DNA of 64,000 bases from Gimesia chilikensis. Lineage in GTDB: Bacteria; Planctomycetota; Planctomycetia; Planctomycetales; Planctomycetaceae. A model generated the notes under the pieces. The model was given only the letters and a program-made list of their open reading frames with translations. It was not told where the DNA came from and did no database searches. Shown here piece after piece: positions 27,125 through 35,412 of the stretch (its first letter is position 1; every line of letters starts with the position of its first letter). The translations under genes were made by a program, and so were the position numbers. The stretch covers positions 1,141,001 through 1,205,000 of the forward strand of contig NZ_CP036266.1 of NCBI RefSeq assembly GCF_007744075.1, written 5' to 3'.

Positions 27125-29425
27125 ATGAAAACTCGAATGTTTCAACAGATTCTCACACTTACGTGCATGGGCTTCCTGTGGACGGGCTGCCAGTCTGGTC
27201 CGTTCGCCAGTCGTTCAGATTCTCCTCGTAAAGCGCTCGTCGAACGCTCTCCGGAAAAGGAAGAGGAATCTGCCATGCAGAAGAAGCTGAGAGAAGCGAT
27301 GGCGCAAGAACGTTCCAAAGCACGGAGACATCGACTGCGTGATGAACTGAAATCGGAAGTGTCGCCGGAACAACTGGCTGCGCTGAAAGGTTCTGAGCAG
27401 CAGATCGTACAGACCGCCGCTAAAGTAGAAGCCCAGGCATTACCACTCAGCGATCTTCAGGCTGCAGCTTCTCAGTCCGCAGCACCGCAAACCGATGCAT
27501 CGAGTCTGCAGCGGGAATTGAATCAGGCCTATGAAGCAGATCGTTCTGGCAACCTGGAAAAGGCGCAAGGCTATTACCAACGTGTTCTGGCCATCAATCC
27601 CGAGCATTTTGAAGCCCTGCATCGACTGGCGATCATCGAAGACAAAAAACAGAACTTTCCTGCGGCGGAAGCCTACTATCTGCAGGCTTTGAAGCTGGAT
27701 CCCTCCAACGCAGACCTGCTGAGTGATATCGGCTATTCCTATATGCTGCAGGGACGCGACGATTATGGCGAAAAGTATCTGGAAGAAGCGCTGAAGTATC
27801 AGCCAGCACATGCCCGGTCACTCGATCATTTGGGCTGGTATTACGGACGCACCGGACGCTACGACCAGGCACTGGCCATGTTTCGTAAGACCAGTGGAGA
27901 AGCCCAGGCGCGGGAGAAATTTGCCCGCTTGTTCCCCGGGGTGAATCCAGGGTCAGCCACCGGTGGACAAAATCCAGTCCCACAGTATCCAGATCAACTT
28001 TCGCAGTATCCCGGTAATCAGCAGAGTGCAGAACGTAATCACGCAGGAATTCAAACTGTCGGACAGATGCAGTCCACTCCCGGGCAGCCCGTTCAATATG
28101 CGAACAATGGCAATCCGGAACAGCAGCCTTTGAGCTCCCCCGATGCCGCTGCGATGAATCCCACACATCAGATTGCAGAGATGATGCGACGCGAACGCGA
28201 AAAGGCGATTCAGGCACGACAGTCTACCCAGCAGCTGCCTGCGATCAGTCCGAATCCTGCGATGACACAGATGCGTCAGGTAACGGGATCGCATGCACCA
28301 GCAGCGCCCCTGCAGAACTCTCAGCTGCAGATGCCCCAGATGCAGTCACCCCAGATGCAGTCTCCACAGTTCCAGACCGCTCAAACTCAGATGCCTCAGC
28401 AGCAACCCGTTGATGCACCTCAGCCGGTCAACCAGTATGCGAATCAACCAGCCGTCGAGCCAGGGCAGATTCAGGCATGGCCCCCCGCCAATGATCCGAC
28501 TTTGAGCCAGGCAGCAGAAGCCTCACAGTACTGGGCCGAAAAAGAGCAGCAGCAACTGCAGAATCGTCAACAGCCACAGCAGCAGATGGCTGCCAGACCA
28601 TACTCCAATCAGTCCTTACCTCAACAGAACTATCAGGGGTATCCTCCTAATCAGTTGCAGGGACAGTACCGGAATGTACCCCCCGGCTATCAGCCAATGC
28701 AGTCAGCGCCTCAACAGATGATGCCCGTTCGTGGTCCCCAGCCGGGACAACAGCTGTACGGGAATCAGTATCAGTCAACTCCAGGTCAGTTTCCCGATTA
28801 CCGTTCGACACAGAGCGGCGCTCAGGAAGCCGGACAGAATCCTCCACAGAACGATCAGGACCTGATGCGGGAAGTGGCCCGCACGGGCATGAACATGGGC
28901 CCCGGCCAGATGTTTCCCATGAGCGATGCCGCCCCGGGACAGCTGCAGGGAAATAACTCTCCCCTGATGAGTTCTCAGATGGGATCCGGAGGCGTCATTC
29001 CTGCTTCAGCCCAGGTTCCTTTCCAGAATGCCTACGGAACGAATGGCCCGAACGGACTCCAGCCACAAATGGGGCAGGGCATGCCACAGGGGGGTGTCAG
29101 TCAGGCCGGTTATCAATATTCGGGTCAGCCTGCCGGGCAGGGCAATGTCTATCATGCTTCGATGCCGCAACGTTTTCCTGCACAGGAACAACCGATGTCC
29201 TCGGCTCTGCCACAATCGGCGATGTTCTCCAACAACCCGGTGGCGGCTCCGGCAAACGTGCGTTTCCAGAACGCATCAGGAACGGCCGCTGATCTGCGGA
29301 CTGGCTATCAGGGGAGCCTGAATGGATCTCAAAATCTCAATGAGCAGTCGGCTTCGCCCTTCCAGTGGGGAAGTCAGCCGACAAACTCTCAATATCAGTT
29401 CTCAGATCCACAGAGACAATATTAA
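27125..29425 (+). CDS. TPR lipoprotein with long Gln/Pro-rich tail (TadD-like)
   Basis: 766 residues. Lipobox 'LWTGC' (Cys ~22) gives a lipid anchor. Residues ~45-75 are a charged helix. TPR units lie at ~125-260: 'AYEADRSGNLEKAQGYYQRVLAINPEHFEALHRLAII', 'AEAYYLQALKLDPSNADLLSDIGYSYMLQG', 'EKYLEEALKYQPAHARSLDHLGWYYGRTGRYDQALAMF'. About 480 residues of Gln/Pro/Asn/Met-rich sequence follow. TPR lipoproteins of this kind (TadD, PilF) help assemble outer-membrane secretins, matching the secretin gene upstream. The tail is far longer than in those proteins; its role is unknown. Confidence 0.75.
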   Translation: MKTRMFQQILTLTCMGFLWTGCQSGPFASRSDSPRKALVERSPEKEEESAMQKKLREAMAQERSKARRHRLRDELKSEVSPEQLAALKGSEQQIVQTAAKVEAQALPLSDLQAAASQSAAPQTDASSLQRELNQAYEADRSGNLEKAQGYYQRVLAINPEHFEALHRLAIIEDKKQNFPAAEAYYLQALKLDPSNADLLSDIGYSYMLQGRDDYGEKYLEEALKYQPAHARSLDHLGWYYGRTGRYDQALAMFRKTSGEAQAREKFARLFPGVNPGSATGGQNPVPQYPDQLSQYPGNQQSAERNHAGIQTVGQMQSTPGQPVQYANNGNPEQQPLSSPDAAAMNPTHQIAEMMRREREKAIQARQSTQQLPAISPNPAMTQMRQVTGSHAPAAPLQNSQLQMPQMQSPQMQSPQFQTAQTQMPQQQPVDAPQPVNQYANQPAVEPGQIQAWPPANDPTLSQAAEASQYWAEKEQQQLQNRQQPQQQMAARPYSNQSLPQQNYQGYPPNQLQGQYRNVPPGYQPMQSAPQQMMPVRGPQPGQQLYGNQYQSTPGQFPDYRSTQSGAQEAGQNPPQNDQDLMREVARTGMNMGPGQMFPMSDAAPGQLQGNNSPLMSSQMGSGGVIPASAQVPFQNAYGTNGPNGLQPQMGQGMPQGGVSQAGYQYSGQPAGQGNVYHASMPQRFPAQEQPMSSALPQSAMFSNNPVAAPANVRFQNASGTAADLRTGYQGSLNGSQNLNEQSASPFQWGSQPTNSQYQFSDPQRQY

Positions 29426-29451
29426 GTTCACTCTGAGCTCGCCTTGCTGAA

Positions 29452-30975
29452 TCAGCTGGCGAGTAACTGTTGTTCCAGTGATTCGATGATCTCTTCGGTT
29501 GGCCATTCCTGGAGAGCAACCTGAATAGAAGAGTGGCTCTCCAGCCATTTGCGAACCTGCTTCTCGGCGGACATGACAGTGCTGTGATTGCGTCCGCCGA
29601 AGTAGTCACCAATTTCGCTGTAAGCCGCCTGCGTCAGTTTGCGAGCCAGGAACATGGCCAGCATCCGGGGCTGGCTGATATTTCGGGCGCGACGTGACGA
29701 TTTCAGGTCTGCCTCAGAAACCCCAAATGTGGAACAGACAATCTGGTTGATGTCATCCAGCTTGATGATGCGAATGCAATCCCGCTCCAGGTCCGCCAAT
29801 ACCTGACGGGCCATGCTGGTGGTCACTTTCTGGCCAGTCATCAGGTGGCAGGTCTGCAGACAGTTGACCGCACCTTCTAGTTCCCGGACATTGCTGGTGA
29901 AGCGGCGGGCCACGTAGGCGAGTGCCCCTTCGGTAATCGGCGTCTTCAGTTTATGAGCCCGCTGACGGGCGATTTCCAGACGGAGTTCCTTCTCGGGAGC
30001 TTCAATGCGACAGACCAGTCCGGACAGGAAGCGAGTCGTCAGTTCTTCACTCATCTTGGTCAGCAGTCGGGGGTGACGGTCTGAAGAGAAGACCAGTTGT
30101 CGCCCATGGCTTTCCAGATGTTTGATCGTGTGCAGTAACTCTTCCTGAAAGTTCCGTTTCGATTCGAAGAAGTCGATGTCATCAATAATCAAAACATCGA
30201 CATTACGGAACCGCTGACGAAAGCCGGGCAGCGAGCGTTCCTGCAGTGCCTTGGAGAAATAGTTACCGAACGCTTCCGCCGTCAGGTAAACCACATTCAG
30301 CGCGGGATACAGCTGACGGACTCTGCGATAGAAACCTTCCAGCAGATGCGTTTTACCAATGCCGACGCCGCCATGAATGAACAGCGGATTGTAAAGTGCA
30401 CCCGGTTCATCGCTGGCCTGGGTTGCTGCAATGTAAGCCAGTTGGTTCGACTTACCTTTGATGAAGGTAGACAGGTCCGCGAAGCGTCTGCCGCGAAACG
30501 GGTTTGACTGCCGTGCCGCTGGGTTCTTATTCGAGGAACTCAGGGATGGAGCGGATGCCTTCCGCTCAACAAACGGAACGTTAGCAGTTGACGTCCCCTT
30601 GCTGGCAGATTTCTGCTGGCTCTCTTCTGCAGAACTGGTCAGGGCAGCCAGTTCCGGATCGACTTCCAGCCGGTATTCAGCAGAAGGTCCCACGCAGGCA
30701 ATCGCGGTGGCATAGATTTTCGAGGCGAATTTTTTCTGCATCCAGGTGAGCAGAAACGGACTGGCAACGCCGACAATCAGCAGATTGCCATCCAGTTTGA
30801 GTCTGACTTTTCCTGCGAACCAGTTCTGGAAACCACGTTCACCGACTTGTTGTGCGAGCAACCGATAAATTGATTGCTCCTCTGACCCGGTTGTTGCTGG
30901 CCCCAGCTTGGCTTCCGTTGGTCGATTTGCAGAATCGCAAAACGTACCCTCCACTGCCAAAGACGTGGGTTGCAT
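29452..30975 (-). CDS. dnaA: Chromosomal replication initiator DnaA
   Basis: 507 residues with all DnaA parts: domain I (~32-108, 'NWFAGKVRLKLDGNLLIVGV'), a linker (~109-160), AAA+ domain III with Walker A GGVGIGKTH (~202-210) and Walker B VLIIDDIDF (~261-269), and domain IV with the signature 'GDYFGGRNHSTVMSAEKQV' (~456-473). Most DnaA proteins have GGRDHTTV; here Asn replaces the Asp and Ser the first Thr. ATG 30975 follows GGGGGAGGG, a strong ribosome site; a GTG at 30999 is in frame. It is not next to dnaN or recF, and I see no cluster of DnaA boxes beside it. Confidence 0.87.
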   Translation of the reverse strand: MQPTSLAVEGTFCDSANRPTEAKLGPATTGSEEQSIYRLLAQQVGERGFQNWFAGKVRLKLDGNLLIVGVASPFLLTWMQKKFASKIYATAIACVGPSAEYRLEVDPELAALTSSAEESQQKSASKGTSTANVPFVERKASAPSLSSSNKNPAARQSNPFRGRRFADLSTFIKGKSNQLAYIAATQASDEPGALYNPLFIHGGVGIGKTHLLEGFYRRVRQLYPALNVVYLTAEAFGNYFSKALQERSLPGFRQRFRNVDVLIIDDIDFFESKRNFQEELLHTIKHLESHGRQLVFSSDRHPRLLTKMSEELTTRFLSGLVCRIEAPEKELRLEIARQRAHKLKTPITEGALAYVARRFTSNVRELEGAVNCLQTCHLMTGQKVTTSMARQVLADLERDCIRIIKLDDINQIVCSTFGVSEADLKSSRRARNISQPRMLAMFLARKLTQAAYSEIGDYFGGRNHSTVMSAEKQVRKWLESHSSIQVALQEWPTEEIIESLEQQLLAS

Positions 30976-31168
30976 CTTGCACCCTCCCCCCGCGCGCACC
31001 GTCTCCGTCCATAATGGTAGAAAGAGCCAAATCCTGCTCTCTCAAAGTCGTGTATGGTAGTGAGGTTTATTTGGAAATGATGCGCTATAAAGCTCCATTG
31101 TTAACAGCATCGTAAAGTTCTCAGGCATTGACTTCGGCGACACTGCGTTTACTCATTCAGTGGTTCTG

Positions 31169-31196
31169 ATACTAGCCTGAATTGCTGGAGAGTCAA
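31169..31196 (-). promoter_or_regulatory. Candidate promoter for dnaA
   Basis: On the minus strand TTGACT (31196-31191) and TAGTAT (31174-31169) have a 16-bp spacer. They lie about 195 bp upstream of the dnaA ATG, which would give a long leader. Confidence 0.45.
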
Positions 31197-31321
31197 ACGG
31201 AAACAGCGCGGAATTTTTTGAGAATTTTCAGACCGAAATCAAACACTGTTTTACCAGTAGAAAATGACATCCCGCGTAGAAAATATTTTTGGAAGCCCCG
31301 CTTCGCGCTGTCGAAAACGTG

Positions 31322-32257
31322 TTAATTAAATTTTGGTTTTTTTCCCGGGAATTGGGAACGAAGTCGCGCGTGGACGCTTAATGTGTTTTGTCTGACAAAA
31401 CCCAACTCTTCATAAATCTTTATCGCATAGGAATTTTTGTGATCCACGGCGAGAGTTAACGCAGACTGATTGTGTGCTCGTGCCTGCTCCAGTCCGAATT
31501 GGATCATCGCGGAACCTGTACCCTGTCCCCGCTGGTTCGGAGCGACCCCCATGTAAACGACTTCCCAACTCAAATCGGACTGATGTTCAGACAGGAGTAA
31601 AATGCCCAGGTCGGTTTCTCCCCTTTGAAACAGGTACCAGTGAGCCTGGTCCGAGTCCCCTGAACTGCGGTGCGATTCCAGCGATTCCTCGGCCGTGCGC
31701 ACCTGATTCAGGGCAGGGCAGTCGTGAGATTCCTGGTGCGTCAATTCCAGCATATCCAGAAATCGCTGACGGTTCTGCACGGCATCGAAACGGACCGGTT
31801 CAATCTGTTTCTCTTTCAGCGACTCTGTCGACGGCAGGTTGCTCAGCGGGTGCCGCATGAACTGAAGATTAGTGAGGTGCGGAAACCCGTTTCGTGTCAG
31901 CAGGCGACGGGTGTGGAGTTGTGCCGGATCGATCAGCACCTGGCCGATACTGACCCCGGAATCATCGATTCGTCGGGCCATTTCCTGCAGGATCTCATCG
32001 GCACAGTCCCTTCGTGAGGTAAAGGGGGGCCAGAGACAGGAAGTGGCGGGATCGGAAAACACCAGAATCCCGACCCCGAGCAGCAGTCCAGCTTCATGGG
32101 CCAGTAGAACCTGGTTCTGTCCTTCCTGCCCAGCCGAAATGGTTTTCTGAAACTCCTGGATCTGTATTTCACGCTCGGTCTCCGGAGCATCGGCAAAGAT
32201 AAAGGCGGAGGCTTCGGGAAGCGCTTCCGTTGAGGCAAGTGAGACCGTGATCGACAT
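31322..32257 (-). CDS. GNAT acetyltransferase with two GNAT-like halves
   Basis: About 311 residues. The C-terminal half has a full acetyl-CoA motif ('YMGVAPNQRGQGTGSAMIQFGLEQA') and the typical ending 'ALTLAVDHKNSYAIKIYEELGFV'. The N-terminal half looks like a degenerate GNAT unit ('VLLAHEAGLLLGVGILVF'), the layout of MshD-type double GNAT proteins. Acceptor unknown. A longer start at 32329 exists, but that ATG sits at the end of the T-run of the upstream terminator, so 32257 is the more likely start. Confidence 0.7.
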   Translation of the reverse strand: MSITVSLASTEALPEASAFIFADAPETEREIQIQEFQKTISAGQEGQNQVLLAHEAGLLLGVGILVFSDPATSCLWPPFTSRRDCADEILQEMARRIDDSGVSIGQVLIDPAQLHTRRLLTRNGFPHLTNLQFMRHPLSNLPSTESLKEKQIEPVRFDAVQNRQRFLDMLELTHQESHDCPALNQVRTAEESLESHRSSGDSDQAHWYLFQRGETDLGILLLSEHQSDLSWEVVYMGVAPNQRGQGTGSAMIQFGLEQARAHNQSALTLAVDHKNSYAIKIYEELGFVRQNTLSVHARLRSQFPGKKPKFN

Positions 32258-32328
32258 GGGAGGTGTAGATATCCGAAACTGATTGAAGTCACCCGTCAGC
32301 CGCAGTTCAGCAGCTAGTCTGGATATCA

Positions 32329-32358
32329 TAAAAAAAAGGCTGGTCGATTGACCAGCCT
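32329..32358 (-). terminator. Terminator of the sigma/anti-sigma operon
   Basis: On the minus strand AGGCTGGTC and GACCAGCCT (32350-32358, 32337-32345) form a 9-bp stem with a 4-base loop, followed by a run of T. It lies 25 bp after the anti-sigma gene. Confidence 0.9.
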
Positions 32359-32382
32359 GAGTTCATTAAAGATGAGTCGAAG

Positions 32383-32958
32383 TTAGAATTTCACGGAGTG
32401 CAGCTGATAAGGACTTGAGCTGTCGTGTTTCAGCCGTGGTAAATTATAACCGTAGGGATTGTTGCTGTTGTCGATGGTCTGATTCGACGCGCCCCACTGT
32501 TGATCGTGGAAATCCCGGATCGGGTTATCGACCGGGCTTAAGTGCGAGTCGTTACCCATCCACCCTACCGGTGCTGACGGATGAATCGATTCTGCAGCAT
32601 CGTGCGGACCGAGATCATAACGGGGTTGTCCCGTGACCAGCAGCAGTGCCAGACAGCAGGCTACGGTTGTCAGCGTCGGAAGTAGAAAGTTAAACCGGGT
32701 TGGTCGGTTTCTCCTCCGTCGTGCTGCAATTTTGGCCGAAACCTGGGGCCAGACACTGTCCTGGAGTGAAGGGACTGGTGCACTGTCTAACTGTTGCTGC
32801 AGTGCAGAATAACTTTTCTGTAGCTCTTCATATTGTGCGCGGCACTGGTCACAGTTTTTCAGCTGCTTTTCCAGAAGCTCCAACTCTTCGCCCGACAGGT
32901 CGTTGCCGACTGCCAGAGCGACGCGCGATTTCAGACCGTTACATTGTGTGCAATACAT
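32383..32958 (-). CDS. Anti-sigma factor with zinc-finger (ZAS-like) domain
   Basis: 191 residues. The N-terminal ~75 residues resemble the cytoplasmic zinc-binding anti-sigma domain: CTQC near the start and 'NCDQCRAQY' (CxxC) near 35-38. One membrane helix at ~90-108 ('FLLPTLTTVACCLALLLVTG') and an ~80-residue extracytoplasmic Ser/Asn/Pro-rich tail follow. It starts 6 bp after the sigma factor gene ends, the usual arrangement of an ECF sigma and its membrane inhibitor. Confidence 0.78.
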   Translation of the reverse strand: MYCTQCNGLKSRVALAVGNDLSGEELELLEKQLKNCDQCRAQYEELQKSYSALQQQLDSAPVPSLQDSVWPQVSAKIAARRRRNRPTRFNFLLPTLTTVACCLALLLVTGQPRYDLGPHDAAESIHPSAPVGWMGNDSHLSPVDNPIRDFHDQQWGASNQTIDNSNNPYGYNLPRLKHDSSSPYQLHSVKF

Positions 32959-32964
32959 GTCTTA

Positions 32965-33597
32965 TTATTCCTTGCCCGACATGGAATTTTCAACGTTTTG
33001 CCGATGAGACCATAATTTCTGAAAACGATTTCTGGCTTCTGCCAGCCGCCAGCGGATGGTTGCTTCTTTCCGGTCCAGAATGGCAGCAATCTCAGAAGTG
33101 GAGAAATTCTCCAGATCTCGCAGTACGAGCACGGTACGGTACTTTTCGGGAATCTCTTCCAGGATGGCTTGAACTTCCTGGTTGATGTCGATCTTGTTCC
33201 TGGGGTCAGGAACAGAAGGATCGAACGGAGTATCTGAGGGGCTGTCACTGAATAACAACCACCAGCCTCTCCGTTTTTGTTTACGCAGATAGTCCAATGC
33301 CTGATTGACTCCAATTCGGAACAACCAGGGACCAAATCTCCTGGATGTATCGAACTGATCAAGCCGCTCGTAGCTCTTCAGAAACGTATCTTGAGCCAGA
33401 TCTTCAGCCAGCTCGGGGCTTTTGACAAACTGAATCAGTACACGAATCAGTCGGCGTTCATAGCGCAAGACCAGTTCGCCGAATGCGCTGTCATCGCCTT
33501 TACGAGCAGCTTCTACGAGGCGTGCGTCACTGATGACACCGCCCGAAGCCAGAGATTCTCGTTGCTCTATTTTCTTATCGACCATTTGTAACTGCAT
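32965..33597 (-). CDS. ECF-family RNA polymerase sigma factor
   Basis: 210 residues with sigma region 2 (~25-95: 'GDDSAFGELVLRYERRLIRVLIQFVKSPELAEDLAQDTFLKSYERLDQFD', 'FGPWLFRIGVNQALDYLRK') and region 4 (~140-195: 'LEEIPEKYRTVLVLRDLENFSTSEIAAILDRKEATIRWRLAEAR'). A ~30-residue linker rich in Ser/Pro/Asp sits between them. A GGGGAGG 5 bases upstream fixes the ATG at 33597. Co-transcribed with the anti-sigma gene; the target promoters are not evident. Confidence 0.9.
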   Translation of the reverse strand: MQLQMVDKKIEQRESLASGGVISDARLVEAARKGDDSAFGELVLRYERRLIRVLIQFVKSPELAEDLAQDTFLKSYERLDQFDTSRRFGPWLFRIGVNQALDYLRKQKRRGWWLLFSDSPSDTPFDPSVPDPRNKIDINQEVQAILEEIPEKYRTVLVLRDLENFSTSEIAAILDRKEATIRWRLAEARNRFQKLWSHRQNVENSMSGKE

Positions 33598-34185
33598 GTC
33601 TACCTCCCCTCTCCGCGTTAAATGACACGCTTTGTTCTTATTACGTCAGAGGGAGGAGGATTGATGGAATTTACTAAAGATTTTGTAACGGAATCCAAAG
33701 TTTTCCCAGAACAACGCGCCTGTCTTTAATTATACCTGTCAAATCCCTATTTTGGGGAGGAATCAGATCTTTCAGGAGATTATTCCCTAAGTTATTAAAT
33801 AATATTGGGTTATGGTGCCCGTTAACTGTAGTGTCTTGAATTATTAACCTAATTTTAGTGTCCAGTTGCTAATACGTAACATCCTTTAAAATTCCGCTGT
33901 CTGTTGAGCGGGAATGAACAATTTTTTTTCTGCAAGACATCCCAGATCCAAGGTCCCTCTGAAAAGGAAGTATCAGGCCTGACTGGTTGGCAGCAGATGG
34001 TGTGCTGCTGACTCTCCTTTGCGAGTCGCCCTTCATCCATCTGAACTCCATTCAGTCGATCAGGGACCAGGCGAACAAATCCTGTTTCTGCATTACATTT
34101 ACGCATGGATTTGTTATTCTGGTCTGGAGTAATTGAGCAGGATTAAACTGGTCCAGATAACCGGGTCTGAGGAGAGAACACAGTG
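33598..34185. other. 588-bp divergent intergenic region
   Basis: AT-rich DNA between the sigma factor gene and the epimerase gene. Short open frames on the minus strand (33855-34106) lack ribosome sites and domain features. It should hold the promoters for both genes, but I cannot place them with confidence. Confidence 0.4.
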
Positions 34186-35373
34186 ATGAATCGATGGAAA
34201 TGCTGCAGCGGACTGTTGAGTGCCCTGATTCTGCTGGCGGGTTGTGCCGGCGAGAAAACTCCGCCTGCTGACCCTTCTCAAACTGCTGCAGATCAAGAAC
34301 AAACTAAGGATGCCGAAATGAATACCGGAAGTAATTTTCAACTGGGAGTGCAGGCTGAACCTTACGGGACCACCGCCGACGGTCAGGATATTACCCAGTT
34401 TCTGCTCTCCAATAATAAAGGGACGAGCGTCAGCATCATCAATCTTGGTGCGATTGTGACCGCCATCTATCTGCCGGACCGGGACGGCAAAACGGAAAAC
34501 ATCACACTCGGCTTTGATTCCCTGGACGGATATGAAAAGAAAGGTCCTTACTTCGGTGCCATCTGTGGCCGCTATGCAAACCGGATTAAAGACGGCAAAT
34601 TCGAACTGGATGGCAAAACATATCAGCTCGCCCAGAACAACCCACCCAGTCACCTGCACGGCGGCGAATCAGGATTCGATAAAAAGGTCTGGGCTGCCGA
34701 AATGTTTTCCGAGAAAGACGCGGTAGGCGTTCGTTTGAGCCTGGTCAGTCCGGATGGTGAAGAGGGGTATCCGGGCAAACTGACTTTGAAAGTCGTCTAT
34801 ACCCTCAACAACGAAAATGAGCTCAAGATCGACTACACGGCGACGACAGACAAAGCCACTCCTATTAATGTGACCAATCACTGCTACTGGAATCTGTCGG
34901 GAGCCGGTGACGGAACGGTTTTGGATCACGAACTGATGTTGAACTGTGACAAGTATCTGCCCGTGACAGACGAAGCGATTCCCACCGGCGAACTGGCTCC
35001 GGTCAAGGGGACGCCGATGGACTTTACTTCCACTCACAGGATCGGCGAACGCATTGACCAGGTCGAGGGGGGCTATGACCATTGCTGGGTCGTTAATCCG
35101 GCCGAAAAACAGCCTGCTCTGACCGCTCGGGCAAAAGATCCAGTATCGGGACGCGTGATGGAAGTTTATACGACAGAACCAGGCGTGCAGTTTTACACCG
35201 GGAATTTTCTGGATGGTACTCCGGCCAGCGGCGGCTTTCCCAAGCATGGCGGCTTCTGTTTGGAAACACAGCATTTCCCGAACTCTCCTAATCAGCCTGA
35301 GTTTCCCAATACGATCCTCAAACCGGGTGAAGTCTACGAACAGACGACCATCCATAAATTCTCAGTCGAATAA
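34186..35373 (+). CDS. Aldose 1-epimerase (mutarotase), lipoprotein form
   Basis: 395 residues. A lipobox (LLAGC, Cys ~20) predicts export and lipid anchoring, unusual for mutarotases, which are mostly cytoplasmic. The epimerase domain shows 'IINLGAIVTAIYLPDRDG', 'YFGAICGRYANRI', 'SHLHGGESGFDKKVW' (His), 'NVTNHCYWNLSG' (catalytic His) and 'GFCLETQHFPNSPNQPEFP' (catalytic Glu). It interconverts alpha and beta anomers of aldoses. A GGAGAG precedes the ATG at 34186. Confidence 0.88.
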   Translation: MNRWKCCSGLLSALILLAGCAGEKTPPADPSQTAADQEQTKDAEMNTGSNFQLGVQAEPYGTTADGQDITQFLLSNNKGTSVSIINLGAIVTAIYLPDRDGKTENITLGFDSLDGYEKKGPYFGAICGRYANRIKDGKFELDGKTYQLAQNNPPSHLHGGESGFDKKVWAAEMFSEKDAVGVRLSLVSPDGEEGYPGKLTLKVVYTLNNENELKIDYTATTDKATPINVTNHCYWNLSGAGDGTVLDHELMLNCDKYLPVTDEAIPTGELAPVKGTPMDFTSTHRIGERIDQVEGGYDHCWVVNPAEKQPALTARAKDPVSGRVMEVYTTEPGVQFYTGNFLDGTPASGGFPKHGGFCLETQHFPNSPNQPEFPNTILKPGEVYEQTTIHKFSVE

Positions 35374-35412
35374 GCTTCGAGAGCGGACTTTCAAACTCGA
35401 GAAAGGGCCATC

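Noticed and set aside
27043-27231. 62-codon frame overlapping the TPR gene start
   Set aside because: GTG start in another frame, no ribosome site; the lipoprotein start at 27125 is better supported.
23752-29425. Complete Tad pilus locus
   Set aside because: Only outer-membrane-type parts are present; no ATPase, platform protein, prepilin peptidase or Flp pilin is found nearby.
31000-31320. Possible replication origin beside dnaA
   Set aside because: No cluster of TTATCCACA-like boxes and no clear unwinding region; only a promoter candidate is seen.
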